64,000 nt of DNA from an uncultured Bacteroidales bacterium (GCA_902796035.1 CADBNR010000043.1:1-64000); one strand, 5' to 3'. Positions 16,350 through 24,773 are shown, counted from the stretch's first letter. Numbers and translations: made by a program. Notes: generated by a model from the sequence alone, not told the origin.

Positions 16350-17603
16350 ATGATTGTAAAACGCGACTATTATCTAAATCAGCTAATTGAAAGCCGGCAC
16401 AACGGGCTTATAAAGATTGTCACTGGCTTAAGACGGTCCGGTAAGTCATATCTGTTATTCCATCTGTTCTATGACTATTTGAGGGAGCAAGGAATTTCTG
16501 AAGACCATATCATAAAAGTGGATTTAGAAGATCGACGAAAAGCGCCACTTCGGAATCCTGATGCGTTGCTTGCTCACATCGACTCCAAAATGGCGGATGA
16601 CAAGATGTATTACATACTTCTTGATGAAGTTCAACATGTGCCGGAGTTTGAGGACGTGCTTAACAGTTACCTTAAGATAGCGAATGCCGATGTGTATGTC
16701 ACGGGAAGCAACTCCCGTTTCTTATCAACGGATATTATCACAGAGTTCAGAGGCAGAGGCGATCAGATTCATGTGTATCCGCTATCTTTCCGCGAATTTA
16801 TGTCAGTTGACAACAGGCATCCCATAGATGCCTGGGCTGATTATTACACTTACGGTGGACTCCCTCATGTCTTGACCTTGGGAACACCCAAGAAGAAAAT
16901 CGACTACATAAAAAGATTATATTCGACAGTCTATATCAGCGATATAGTCGAGAGGTACAACATTAAAGGTGAATCTGAATTGAAAGAGTTGATTCAGATA
17001 ATTGCCTCTGCCATCGGGTCGCCGACAAATCCCAACAAGTTGGCAAACACTTTCAAAAGCCTCAAGAACGTATCTCTGTCTAATAAGACTATTGATAATT
17101 ATCTGACATACCTTTGTGAGTCTTTCTTGACCGAGAAAGCAATTCGATATGATATCAAAGGAAAGAAATATATAAATACTCTGTCCAAGTATTATTTTAC
17201 AGATGTGGGTGTGCGTAATGCAATTCTTGATTTCAGACAGCAGGAGGAAAACCACATTATGGAGAATGTCATTTATAATGAATTAAAAATACGTGGCTTC
17301 CAAGTAGATGTCGGGATGGTGGAATGTCGAACCACGGACAAGGATGGGAAGACCATTCGCAAGCAATATGAAGTGGATTTCGTGGCTAATCAAGGGAGTC
17401 AACGTTATTATATCCAGTCAGCCTTTATCATGCCAACGGATGCTAAAGAGCGTCAAGAATCCGCCTCTCTGCTTAATATTGATGATTCTTTCAAAAAAAT
17501 CATCATTGTCAATGACTATATTCAACCCAAGAGGAATGAGGCGGGCATAGTTACATTAGGATTGATTGACTTTCTCCTAAAGCCCGAATTGTTAAATTGG
17601 TAG
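16350..17603 (+). CDS. AAA ATPase with DUF4143 C-terminal domain
   Basis: 417 residues, second AAA_14 + DUF4143 protein of the window. Walker A is TGLRRSGKS (K32), Walker B YYILLDEVQHV (about residues 90-100), sensor-like VTGSNSRFLSTDI near 115. DUF4143 follows (SDIVERYNIKGESELKELIQ at about 197), and a PD-(D/E)XK-like end contains EVDFVANQGSQRYYIQSAF. It resembles the protein at 4038-5243 only moderately, so it is not a recent duplicate, yet both have repeats tightly placed around a TATATTTG box. The family is thought to handle nucleic acid or to act in stress or mobile-element contexts, but no role is proven. Confidence 0.9.
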   Translation: MIVKRDYYLNQLIESRHNGLIKIVTGLRRSGKSYLLFHLFYDYLREQGISEDHIIKVDLEDRRKAPLRNPDALLAHIDSKMADDKMYYILLDEVQHVPEFEDVLNSYLKIANADVYVTGSNSRFLSTDIITEFRGRGDQIHVYPLSFREFMSVDNRHPIDAWADYYTYGGLPHVLTLGTPKKKIDYIKRLYSTVYISDIVERYNIKGESELKELIQIIASAIGSPTNPNKLANTFKSLKNVSLSNKTIDNYLTYLCESFLTEKAIRYDIKGKKYINTLSKYYFTDVGVRNAILDFRQQEENHIMENVIYNELKIRGFQVDVGMVECRTTDKDGKTIRKQYEVDFVANQGSQRYYIQSAFIMPTDAKERQESASLLNIDDSFKKIIIVNDYIQPKRNEAGIVTLGLIDFLLKPELLNW

Positions 17604-17681
17604 TAGACTTGTGATTTGTTCACAGACGCATGACCGGTTGTTTATAAGACCGTAGTAATAATCATAGAAAACAGAACGGAA

Positions 17682-18092
17682 ATGAGCATTGATATACTGA
17701 AAGGAGAGGAGGAGGCCAGGGCGCTGAGACTGGCCGGGACTTCGTGTTCGGAAACGACGGTATTGGCGGTGAGCCACGTGGCTGGCTGCGCGCTGGCCGA
17801 CGAGACGTTGCGGTCGCTGGCCGTGGGTTTCAGGGGCGGCATAGGCGCGACGTTCGACGAGGGTACGTGCGGTGCCTTAAGCGGCGCCATCATGGCCACC
17901 GGACTTGCGATGGGCGCCGACCGAAAAGGCGCCACAATGGCTGCCAAGGAAATGTATACGAAGTTTAAGGATCATTTCGGCACGGTGTGCTGCGGCCAGC
18001 AGAACCGGGGCCGCGACCATTGCCTGAACTGCTGCCTCGTCGCCACCCGCAACGCGCTGGAGATACTGAAATCACTTAAAACCGATTGCTGA
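17682..18092 (+). CDS. C_GCAxxG_C_C family redox protein
   Basis: 136 residues of the C_GCAxxG_C_C family (often annotated as a putative redox-active protein). The Cys pattern is visible: SCSETTV, a central GTCGALSGAIMATG, then VCCGQQ and HCLNCCLVA. Cys residues make up an unusually large part of the protein, consistent with metal or disulfide chemistry. No signal peptide, so it is cytoplasmic. The gene stands alone between the ATPase and the DUF4230 pair. Confidence 0.85.
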   Translation: MSIDILKGEEEARALRLAGTSCSETTVLAVSHVAGCALADETLRSLAVGFRGGIGATFDEGTCGALSGAIMATGLAMGADRKGATMAAKEMYTKFKDHFGTVCCGQQNRGRDHCLNCCLVATRNALEILKSLKTDC

Positions 18093-18206
18093 AAACTTGA
18101 AAATGCCCGAACTTTTTCATTCGGATTCCGTGTTTTTACAATAGGATTCGGCAAGTAAACTTATATGCCGGTTTGTGGTCAAATATTGCGATAAATTGGA
18201 AGAAAA

Positions 18207-18767
18207 ATGAAACAATATCTCATGGGCGTTGTCGGACTGCTTATGTTAGGCGCGTGTTCCAAGACCGAACAGCCCGACCATACAGGAATATATCAGGAAA
18301 TCAGGTCGGGCGACAAGATGGTGTTCGCCTCGATGGCGATAACCAAGACGGCCAGGATGGAAAGCTCCGACTGGTACACCATCGGGAAACGAATCTCTGT
18401 CTATTCCTACGATTCCTATATGCGTGCGTATGTGAATCTGTCGGCCATGCAGATGGACGACATAGTGTATGATGAGGATATGAAAACCGTCAAGGTCACA
18501 CTGCCTCCCGTCAGGACCGAGATTGCGGGCCGCGACATGGAGATGCGCAAGGAGTACGAGAACATCGGCCCCTTGAGATCCAACCTTGATTCCAAGGAGC
18601 GGGCCGAAATAAAGGAGAAGGCCAACGCCTCGTTCAAGAAGGAGGTGGAGGATAATCCCGAGTTCAGGCAGCAGCTTGTGGACGCCGCCGAACGCAAGGC
18701 CCGCAAATATTTCGAGACGCTGTTCGAGGCGAACGGCTACACGGCAAGTGTCGATTTCAAACCCTAA
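18207..18767 (+). CDS. DUF4230-like lipoprotein
   Basis: 186 residues with a lipoprotein signal (MLGAC, Cys17). The body matches the DUF4230 pattern: an N-terminal beta part (KTARMESSDWYTIGKRISVY, VKVTLPPVRTEIAG) and a long helical C-terminus (about 115-180) rich in Lys/Glu, ending near FEANGYTASVDF. It is followed after 12 bp by a second DUF4230 protein with a membrane anchor, so the pair is likely co-expressed and may act together at the envelope. Function unknown. Confidence 0.75.
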   Translation: MKQYLMGVVGLLMLGACSKTEQPDHTGIYQEIRSGDKMVFASMAITKTARMESSDWYTIGKRISVYSYDSYMRAYVNLSAMQMDDIVYDEDMKTVKVTLPPVRTEIAGRDMEMRKEYENIGPLRSNLDSKERAEIKEKANASFKKEVEDNPEFRQQLVDAAERKARKYFETLFEANGYTASVDFKP

Positions 18768-18779
18768 ACATCGGCTGCA

Positions 18780-19385
18780 ATGATTAAGAAAGCAAAACAC
18801 ATACTGATCGCGGTTGTGGTGATTGCGGTCGTGGCGGCGGGACTTTACCTGTATTTCAGCTTAAGTTTACCCAAGAAGACCATCGACGTGGACAAGGGGA
18901 AGGTAAGCCGGATAGAGACCATGGCCCGGCTGTGTACCGTAGACATCTACAGCGAGGTGCCGGTGCTTGACACCATCAACGATAAGGTGATGTTCGCCAT
19001 CCAGAAGCAGAAAGGGAGCGTGTCGTTCGACCTGGAGAAGCTGCAGGTGAATGCCTCCGGTGATACCGTAATAATCACGCTTCCTCCCGAAATAGTAGAA
19101 CTGTACGAGTCTACCGACAAAAATTCGTGGGAAGTGATCGACACCAAGGCCATAGGCCGGATGGCGATGTTCCGCAGCGATAAGTTTACGATTGAGGAAG
19201 AAAACGCCGTTAAGACCAAGATTAAGGAAAAGTCGACGAAACTTCTGTATCGGAACGGTACCATAGAGCGAGCCCGCGCCGAGGGCGCCCGCAACCTGCA
19301 GTCGCTGATGGAAATGGTGTACGACAAGCCTGTCCGTGTAACGGATCCCACACCCAACGGCGCCCGGTATGCGGAATACAGGTAA
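18780..19385 (+). CDS. DUF4230 domain protein, membrane-anchored
   Basis: 201 residues: an N-terminal membrane helix (about 7-29, ILIAVVVIAVVAAGLYLYFS) and a DUF4230 domain outside the membrane. It shares with the preceding lipoprotein the order beta part (VSFDLEKLQVNASGDTVIIT, LPPEIVEL) then helices (FTIEEENAVKTKIKEKSTKL, RARAEGARNLQSLMEMVYDK). Two paralogues with different anchors (lipid here versus helix) facing the same compartment suggest a heteromeric complex, which is inference. A MITE is inserted about 60 bp downstream. Confidence 0.8.
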   Translation: MIKKAKHILIAVVVIAVVAAGLYLYFSLSLPKKTIDVDKGKVSRIETMARLCTVDIYSEVPVLDTINDKVMFAIQKQKGSVSFDLEKLQVNASGDTVIITLPPEIVELYESTDKNSWEVIDTKAIGRMAMFRSDKFTIEEENAVKTKIKEKSTKLLYRNGTIERARAEGARNLQSLMEMVYDKPVRVTDPTPNGARYAEYR

Positions 19386-19449
19386 CTGATAATTGTCGCA
19401 AAGGTGTAACAGTCGTTAACAATTGGCTTTATTCTCTTGTTATTCATTA

Positions 19450-19642
19450 GAGAGTGTCTGAATTTAAATCAAATTAAGATTGAGAGGATTTTTTGCGATG
19501 AATCTGCAAGCCGAAGAAGGAGCAATGCGGGCATTGTGACTTATGGGGATTGCGGATTCAGCCAAAAAAGACCTCAATATTAATTTGAAGTTTTTCAAAA
19601 TCCCAGTTTTTAAGTTAAAACGGTTTAAATTCAAACACTCTC
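19450..19642. mobile_element. MITE copy 2, complete (193 bp)
   Basis: Non-coding element with inverted ends GAGAGTGTCTGAATTTAAAT and, at the other end, GAGAGTGTTTGAATTTAAAC, flanked on both sides by TTA (19447-19449 and 19643-19645). Nearly the whole element folds on itself. The apex stem is CAATGC-GG-GCATTG, with GGAGC and GTGAC shoulders. The TNA-type duplication points to mobilisation by an IS5-family transposase. It lies between the DUF4230 gene and the barrel gene. Confidence 0.85.
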
Positions 19643-19658
19643 TTAAAAAGAATTACCG

Positions 19659-20324
19659 ATGAAAAGGAGCATATTGTTAGGTATAATGCTGAGCGCCGCA
19701 GTCGCCGCCGGCGCACAGTATTCGAATATAGCCAACGGACTTACCAACGTATTGATGCCGGCCCTGTCGGGATCGAATTCGTACAAAGGTTTTGTGGATG
19801 CGGCCTATACACAGGGAGTTGGACGGTACCGGTCGAATTTCGCCACACTGTCCACGTCACAGGGCTATCAGTTGAACAACTGGCTGTTCATGGGTGCCGG
19901 TATCGGCGTGGACCTGATGTGGTCGTATGTCAACGACGACTGGGGCAACGGCTGGTCGCAGTCGAACATGGACCGTTATGACGACACGTATGTGTCCAAG
20001 GCCGTGATGATTCCGATTTTTACCGATTTCCGGTTCAATATCGGACCGAGAAATGCCGCATCGTTCTTTATCGACCTGAAGATAGGCGCCTCTTTCCTGG
20101 CCAACAGCAGCTCGGTGAAAATCCGCAACGGATACCTGACCAATACCAGTTACTTCTACTTCCAGCCGGCTATCGGCGTCAGGATTCCGGTAAACTCGCA
20201 GAACAGCAAGCAGGCCTTCAACATCGGCGTCCACTACCGCCTCCTGACCTCCGATTACTGGAGCGGCTACCAGTCCAGCATCGTCCAGAACGGCCTCGGC
20301 GCGCACGTCGGCTTCGAATGGTAA
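19659..20324 (+). CDS. Outer-membrane beta-barrel-like protein
   Basis: 221 residues: a signal peptide (about 1-19, cut after AAGAQ or nearby) and alternating hydrophobic/polar strands typical of small outer-membrane barrels, for example NWLFMGAGIGVDLMWSYV, AASFFIDLKIGASFLA, FYFQPAIGVRIPVN and AFNIGVHYRLLTS, ending in the aromatic AHVGFEW. The terminal Trp after an amphipathic strand fits an outer-membrane sorting signal. The MITE end lies 17 bp before the ATG, so this gene's promoter may be inside or supplied by the MITE. Role unknown. Confidence 0.75.
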   Translation: MKRSILLGIMLSAAVAAGAQYSNIANGLTNVLMPALSGSNSYKGFVDAAYTQGVGRYRSNFATLSTSQGYQLNNWLFMGAGIGVDLMWSYVNDDWGNGWSQSNMDRYDDTYVSKAVMIPIFTDFRFNIGPRNAASFFIDLKIGASFLANSSSVKIRNGYLTNTSYFYFQPAIGVRIPVNSQNSKQAFNIGVHYRLLTSDYWSGYQSSIVQNGLGAHVGFEW

Positions 20325-20360
20325 CCGGGGAATTGTCGTTTCTTTGAGTCCCAAAGATAT

Positions 20361-20390
20361 AAAAAATGCAGCCGGAAGGTGAGCGGCTGC
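20361..20390 (-). terminator. Terminator of the mazEF operon
   Basis: On the minus strand GCAGCCG and CGGCTGC pair (20390-20368), followed by ATTTTTT. It lies 22 bp after the MazF stop codon. Confidence 0.75.
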
Positions 20391-20412
20391 CTGGCTTGAA
20401 TTATGGTTGATT

Positions 20413-20748
20413 TCAATAATGAAACATTTCTTTAAGAGTCTCCGAGACTGCATGTTTCTCAGACTCGGATATCTCGCCAATATGACTTAATATTCTTGAC
20501 TTGTCGACTGTTTTCAGTTGGTCAAGAACCGCATAGCTGTCATTAGGCAGTCCGCTGGCCGTAGTCGCTTTTATCGGGATTCTGGTGGGCAACTTCCTTG
20601 GGACTGAAGTCAGCGGCACTATAATCACTGTTTTAAGAAAATTGTTGATTTCGTCCGGAGACACTATCAAACATGGGCGCGTCTTTTTTATTTCGGCACC
20701 GACCGTCGGGTCCAAGTTGACCCAATTCAAATGGAATTGATTGTACAT
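20413..20748 (-). CDS. mazF: MazF/PemK-type endoribonuclease toxin
   Basis: 111 residues with the PemK/MazF fold: the start FHLNWVNLDPTVGAEIKKTR with the conserved R-P-C-L-I-V segment, then the TVIIVPLTSVPRK strand and SYAVLDQLKTVDKSRI near the end. MazF toxins cut RNA at short sequence motifs and are blocked by their MazE partner. The antitoxin gene lies 45 bp upstream. The length is normal and all core segments are present, so the toxin should be active. Confidence 0.92.
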   Translation of the reverse strand: MYNQFHLNWVNLDPTVGAEIKKTRPCLIVSPDEINNFLKTVIIVPLTSVPRKLPTRIPIKATTASGLPNDSYAVLDQLKTVDKSRILSHIGEISESEKHAVSETLKEMFHY

Positions 20749-20793
20749 ATTCTTTAAATTTAAAAGTTATTATTTTTGAACAGAGACAAGAGC

Positions 20794-21042
20794 TCATATC
20801 AGGTCCACGGCCTCGCTGTCGAGACAGTCGGGGAGCAGCATTTCGTCCTCACCTTCCATTGTATAACGGGCGAAAGCGTCTGCCCAACCCTGTCGCGCTG
20901 TCCTGGGCTTCGATATGATTATCTTATCGTCTGAAAACTCTATATTTACCGGCGAACCCTTTGTGAATCCGCCTTCCGTAGCGATATACCGCGGGATTAT
21001 CACCCCGACCGATGTGCCGATTTGTGATACTTTTGCTAACAT
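20794..21042 (-). CDS. mazE: MazE/AbrB-type antitoxin
   Basis: 82 residues from the ATG at 21042, with an AbrB/SpoVT-like swapped-hairpin DNA-binding domain (VSQIGTSVGVIIPRYIATEG, then PVNIEFSDDKIIISKP) and an acidic C-terminal tail (EGEDEMLLPDCLDSEAVD) expected to bind MazF. The longer frame back to 21147 adds 35 residues with no family match and would start upstream of the predicted transcription start, so it is rejected. The pair probably represses its own promoter (21126-21156). Confidence 0.88.
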   Translation of the reverse strand: MLAKVSQIGTSVGVIIPRYIATEGGFTKGSPVNIEFSDDKIIISKPRTARQGWADAFARYTMEGEDEMLLPDCLDSEAVDLI

Positions 21043-21125
21043 AATCTTCAGTTTGGTTGGTGTATTTATCTTCTTGTTTATAACGGAGCCGTGCAATACG
21101 TTGCTCCTGTGTCTGTTCAACACTG

Positions 21126-21156
21126 CAAAGTTACTAAAAGATTTCAATATATCAAT
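21126..21156 (-). promoter_or_regulatory. Probable mazEF promoter
   Basis: On the minus strand TAACTTTG (21133-21126) with ATTG (one mismatch to TTTG) 19 bp upstream. The region just upstream carries an AT-only inverted repeat (AATAATATTATT ... AATAATATTA, about 21155-21185) that could be an operator. Confidence 0.5.
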
Positions 21157-21263
21157 AATATTATTATTAAAATTACAATAATATTAGTATAAAGATTAGA
21201 ATGCGATGTCGATGTTCAAAATCAACTACGGACACATGTGTAGGGCGTACAGATTCTAATAAC

Positions 21264-21301
21264 AACGCCACCGAGGGAGCTGATGCTACCTGGGTGGCGT
21301 T
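21264..21301 (-). terminator. Hairpin after the metallophosphoesterase operon
   Basis: AACGCCACC and GGTGGCGTT pair around a 20-nt middle that can partly pair. On the minus strand it is followed by GTTATTAG, only moderately T-rich. It lies 41 bp past the stop of the operon's last gene, so it probably ends that transcript. Confidence 0.5.
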
Positions 21302-21342
21302 AATTCTTACAATCTATTGCACCTCTCTTTTCTATATAAATC

Positions 21343-21936
21343 TTATAACTCAATGACATTAGGATGGTTGTGAATTGAATAATCTTCATTCATTATCGCT
21401 CCGTTTGAAAATATCGTTGTTTCGATAGTCGTTATTCCATGCTGTTTGTGAATATGGCCAAACAGATGAATACGGGGATTTACATTCGTCACCGCCTGCA
21501 ATAATACCTCCGAGCCGTAGTTGATGTTGTCATCGAAGTCAAGGATTCCGTAGGCAGGAGTGTGAGTAATCAAAATATCAGTGTCTATAGGGATTTTGTC
21601 ATAATTGAGGTTTTGGCGGTCAGTCACGCAATCACACATAAACATCGGGACACCGTAGAATTTCAGGCCCTCAATCTCGATACCGGAGTTGCATAGGTAA
21701 TGCACATTGTCATCAAGGCCATTGATATTAGCTCCATATAAGCAGTCATCGTGGTTGCCGCAGATGAAAATTTTGTGCTTATAAGGAAGGTCGCAAAACC
21801 AGTTGAGGAAATCAATCGCTTCCTGCTCACTCCCGATCATGCAGAAGTCGCCGGAATGTACCACCACATCGGCTTCGGGCAAATCCCGAAGCCGATGATG
21901 GCAGCCGTGAGTGTCAGAAAGGTGGAGTATTTTCAT
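21343..21936 (-). CDS. Metallophosphoesterase
   Basis: 197 residues of the calcineurin-like metallophosphoesterase superfamily. All metal-site motifs are visible: HLSDTHG (D8, H10), VVHSGDF (D31), CGNHDD (N60, H61), ITHTPAYG near 124 and LFGHIHKQHG near 158. No signal peptide, so it is cytoplasmic. The reaction could be on nucleotides, nucleic acid or phosphoprotein. It overlaps the upstream nuclease-like gene by 1 nt (TGATG), so the two are translationally coupled and are likely to share a job. It is the last gene of the unknown island operon. Confidence 0.9.
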   Translation of the reverse strand: MKILHLSDTHGCHHRLRDLPEADVVVHSGDFCMIGSEQEAIDFLNWFCDLPYKHKIFICGNHDDCLYGANINGLDDNVHYLCNSGIEIEGLKFYGVPMFMCDCVTDRQNLNYDKIPIDTDILITHTPAYGILDFDDNINYGSEVLLQAVTNVNPRIHLFGHIHKQHGITTIETTIFSNGAIMNEDYSIHNHPNVIEL

Positions 21937-22787
21937 CAGAGATAATATTTATCTAAAAATCCTTTCATTTCCTGAGGAACAACCTTGTCCCATTCAAGGT
22001 TTAAAATCCTTGATTTATCCACTACATAATTCTCCGTGAAATTTTCAAATTCAGCGGCGCATTTAGTATTCCAACTTGGATACATGAAAACATTATATAT
22101 TTCTCTGTATGCTCCCGGCCTGTTTCCGGTAATGACATTTCTAAAAAGTTGGTAATTGCAGAAGAAATCATCTTCCGTGACGGTATTTTGTACAACGGTA
22201 GATTTGTTCAGACATGGTGGATATATGTCTGTATATTTTTGATGATGGGTAATTCCCGATTTTGAGTTACTGTCTTTTTTTGTCTTACCAAATCCATATT
22301 CTGTAAACTTGATTTCAAAACGAATTTCTGTGTTACAGTCATAAACGATAAAATCAAATGAAGTACCCTCCTTTGGGTTTACTACTGCCTCAAACACACA
22401 TATGGCATTGTCAGACAATTTGGGGATAGTTGACAAATATCTTTCCAACCAGTTTTTCATTTCCGGGGTGATTTTAATGTTTCGCTCGCTGTACTCATTT
22501 ATTGCCAATAACTTACCAAAGAAATTATAGCATAGAATCTGAGATGAATTTAGATGATTCGCATAGGAATGTAGCTCGTTGACCGGCAAAACATTCGGAA
22601 AATACCTTACTCCGTCAGTCAAAACGTCATACTTAGTCAGTGATTCGGCAATAGCATCGCGTCTTTTACCTTTTGCATATGGTCGCAAAGGCAAAATATA
22701 ATCATAATTACGACCTTTGTATTCGCCGGCTGGGATAGCTAATGGTTTCATCCATTCGACCAACTTTTCAAGTACCTTCTCTTTCAT
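21936..22787 (-). CDS. PD-(D/E)XK nuclease-like protein (resembles the PGN_0703 family)
   Basis: 283 residues resembling the PGN_0703 group of putative restriction endonucleases. The HLNSSQILCYNFFGKLL segment (about 78-94) and a PD-(D/E)XK-type core are visible: E133 in FEAVV, D145 in TSFDFIVYD, then E158-x-K160 in RFEIKFTE. No DNA methylase is nearby, so if it cuts DNA it must be restrained or specific in some other way. The start overlaps the upstream gene's stop (ATGA) and the stop overlaps the phosphoesterase start. Identification is from motif memory, not a search. Confidence 0.65.
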   Translation of the reverse strand: MKEKVLEKLVEWMKPLAIPAGEYKGRNYDYILPLRPYAKGKRRDAIAESLTKYDVLTDGVRYFPNVLPVNELHSYANHLNSSQILCYNFFGKLLAINEYSERNIKITPEMKNWLERYLSTIPKLSDNAICVFEAVVNPKEGTSFDFIVYDCNTEIRFEIKFTEYGFGKTKKDSNSKSGITHHQKYTDIYPPCLNKSTVVQNTVTEDDFFCNYQLFRNVITGNRPGAYREIYNVFMYPSWNTKCAAEFENFTENYVVDKSRILNLEWDKVVPQEMKGFLDKYYL

Positions 22788-23398
22788 ACCTCAAATTTCT
22801 TATACGGGAATAAATATACACGTGGGATCATTACTACTTCGCCCATTTCCTCCCAATCATTTTTTAGACGGACAAGTGGACGGACGATGACTGAATCCCA
22901 GTCCCAGTCGAGCCATTCTTCGATAACCTCATCTGCAGATGAATAAATGAGTTGCATTTCCGAGTCTATTTCATATAATTCCCGTATATATTCTTCACTT
23001 AGCGGACCAACTACAATTGCGGGAATAACTGCGTCGTATCCCTGATGAACAACACATAAGACCTTGTCTCCAGGATCGAAGCGGCATTTCTCCATATAGT
23101 TCCTCCCACCCGGAGCATGGCCACCCCAGACGAACTTTGCGTTGACCTGTTTATCGGATGTAAAAGTCGTAAGATCGTATGGATACATATCGACCTCAAA
23201 ATCCAGTTCAAATCCGAGGGTGTCTTGCGAAACTGTCGATATCGAAGCAAGGCGTTCGGCTTCCTCGGATTCATCCTCGCAAATGCCATGATGAATCGTT
23301 TCCAGTTCATAAGCCCTTTCACCAGATTCCGATGACAATATTGCAGACTTGTCAATCGCTCTGACGCAGAATTGATTTAGTATTGTGTCTTCAATCAT
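22784..23398 (-). CDS. Unknown acidic protein in the nuclease operon
   Basis: 204 residues, strongly acidic, no signal peptide or membrane segment. Features that can be seen: FELDFEVDMYPYDL around 63-76, a Gly-rich FVWGGHAPGGRNYME (about 89-103), CRFDPGDKVLCVVHQGYDAVIPAIVVGP (a likely small beta-barrel), and a C-terminal VIVRPLVRLKNDWEEMGEVV. I do not recognise a family. The gene overlaps the nuclease-like gene by 4 nt, so stoichiometric production is likely; it could be an inhibitor or specificity partner, which is inference from position and charge alone. Confidence 0.65.
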   Translation of the reverse strand: MIEDTILNQFCVRAIDKSAILSSESGERAYELETIHHGICEDESEEAERLASISTVSQDTLGFELDFEVDMYPYDLTTFTSDKQVNAKFVWGGHAPGGRNYMEKCRFDPGDKVLCVVHQGYDAVIPAIVVGPLSEEYIRELYEIDSEMQLIYSSADEVIEEWLDWDWDSVIVRPLVRLKNDWEEMGEVVMIPRVYLFPYKKFEV

Positions 23399-23427
23399 AA
23401 TTGCAAATTTAGTGATTTTCAGTTTGA

Positions 23428-24111
23428 TTACAAAAATAAGTTGCCGTAATTCTCTTTCCCGAGGATTGATTTAAGATCTTCCTCGATGATGAAGTCTCCC
23501 TTGTCTCCTGCGTATGTATTCCAGCGACTGGTCACAGATGCGATTTGATTATCCGGTGTAATTTCGACTGCCATTAGTGAATAGCCATACTTATCATGTG
23601 GAAAGCCCATGCCAGGCTTACAAGGAACGTCCCACCAATCGCCATTGCCACAGAAATAGAATCGATTGCCATTTGAGGTGTACTCCTTGAATGATTCTTT
23701 AGAAATTACGATGCACCATGAAACCATTTCAAAGTATGAGTGAGCATCCTCAAAGTTTTTGACTTCACTAACCCAATAGTCAAACTCAATCTCTCCTTCT
23801 TCTATGGGAACGACAGAAGACATTCCGATTATCTGACATACAGTATTAGGATCGGCTTCGTTGAATACATTGTCGAAAAAATCATACCCCGGAGTCTGGT
23901 CAAGGATTTTAAGGATTGAACGTACTTTACTTACATCATCAGGATTGTTGATGTCAATAAGTCCCATCATATTCCACAAAAATATTCCTACAGCAAACTT
24001 GGCAAGACGCGAGTCAAGCTCCGGAAACAGTTCGACGTAATGATCGACTTGGTCGCCAGCGCAAAATTCATCCAGCCACCAGGTCATGTGTTTTCGATAT
24101 TTCTCTTGCAT
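23428..24111 (-). CDS. Unknown acidic protein in the nuclease operon
   Basis: 227 residues, acidic, cytoplasmic by sequence. The N-terminal half is helical (MQEKYRKHMTWWLDEFCAGD, WNMMGLIDINNPDDVSKV). The C-terminal half has RFYFCGNGDWWDVP, then FPHDKYGYSLMAVEITPDNQ and SVTSRWN, a pattern I have the impression of seeing in mobile-element proteins but cannot assign. It ends 29 bp before the next gene, and a 58-residue ORF ends 6 bp before its start, so it belongs to the same transcript. Function unknown. Confidence 0.65.
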   Translation of the reverse strand: MQEKYRKHMTWWLDEFCAGDQVDHYVELFPELDSRLAKFAVGIFLWNMMGLIDINNPDDVSKVRSILKILDQTPGYDFFDNVFNEADPNTVCQIIGMSSVVPIEEGEIEFDYWVSEVKNFEDAHSYFEMVSWCIVISKESFKEYTSNGNRFYFCGNGDWWDVPCKPGMGFPHDKYGYSLMAVEITPDNQIASVTSRWNTYAGDKGDFIIEEDLKSILGKENYGNLFL

Positions 24112-24117
24112 ATCTTT

Positions 24118-24294
24118 TTATCGCGTAGCTTTAACTTCTCCACGTTCCCCACATATATATGTGGTTGAGCCATGTTTGATCGTTACAGTGTTGGATGTAT
24201 AACCCAACAGAGTGCCTACTCTGTGCCAGATGTAGCCTCCGTTCGGGCCATACACATACACGGTTGAACCTTTTTGTTCTGCGTATCCAATCAT
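24118..24294 (-). CDS. Small protein (58 aa) at the head of the nuclease operon
   Basis: The frame starts MIGYAEQKGSTVYVYGPNGG and continues with GYTSNTVTIKHGSTTYICGE. It contains two similar beta-hairpin-like units (STVYVYGPNG... and STTYICGERG...), like the short YVY-repeat proteins found in Bacteroidales mobile elements. It ends 6 bp before the 227-residue gene. No promoter with both boxes is visible upstream. The regular repeat and close spacing favour a real gene. Confidence 0.55.
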   Translation of the reverse strand: MIGYAEQKGSTVYVYGPNGGYIWHRVGTLLGYTSNTVTIKHGSTTYICGERGEVKATR

Positions 24295-24458
24295 TGTCTA
24301 ATACACTCTTTTCGTGTCGTGCGCAACTTTTAAGTAGAATGAATAATTACACTGCATAATAGTGATTCATTTCCTAAATAAACACAATATGTTATCTATA
24401 TCTCTCACGGATAGATATGACTCTCATTCAGATTAACTGAAGAAGCATCTGCCATATG

Positions 24459-24773
24459 CTAAGGCAGCCTAATCATCAGACGCAGAAAACTCGCTGTGTC
24501 AATCCTCAGTTTCCAATAATCCAGTAATGCCTGTCGATTTAACCGCACCCACATTTGCAACTGAATAAGGACACTGGTCGAGATTTTAAGATAATCATTG
24601 TCATCAGATAAGAATCGTTGGTCATCTATGGCAATCGCAAACGATATGCCATCAGCCTCTGCTTTTACTTGTGGAATTCGGTCGGAGTCCTCACAGCTAA
24701 TCCACAATGGAACATCCACTCCGGTATGTGTCGGATTTATGCGATCAATCAAATATGCGTCTTCTATAGACAT
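24459..24773 (-). CDS. Small hypothetical protein (104 aa)
   Basis: 104 residues, no signal peptide. The middle contains ISFAIAIDDQRFLSDDNDYL and the C-terminal half LIQLQMWVRLNRQALLDYWK, DTASFLRLM. This pattern (short beta part, then helices with WxxLNxxxLLxYW) recalls small Bacteroidetes proteins of unknown role that often sit next to other short genes in accessory regions. Its neighbour at 24813-25046 is 39 bp upstream on the same strand, so they may be a two-gene unit of toxin-antitoxin size, but neither matches a family I know. Confidence 0.55.
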   Translation of the reverse strand: MSIEDAYLIDRINPTHTGVDVPLWISCEDSDRIPQVKAEADGISFAIAIDDQRFLSDDNDYLKISTSVLIQLQMWVRLNRQALLDYWKLRIDTASFLRLMIRLP

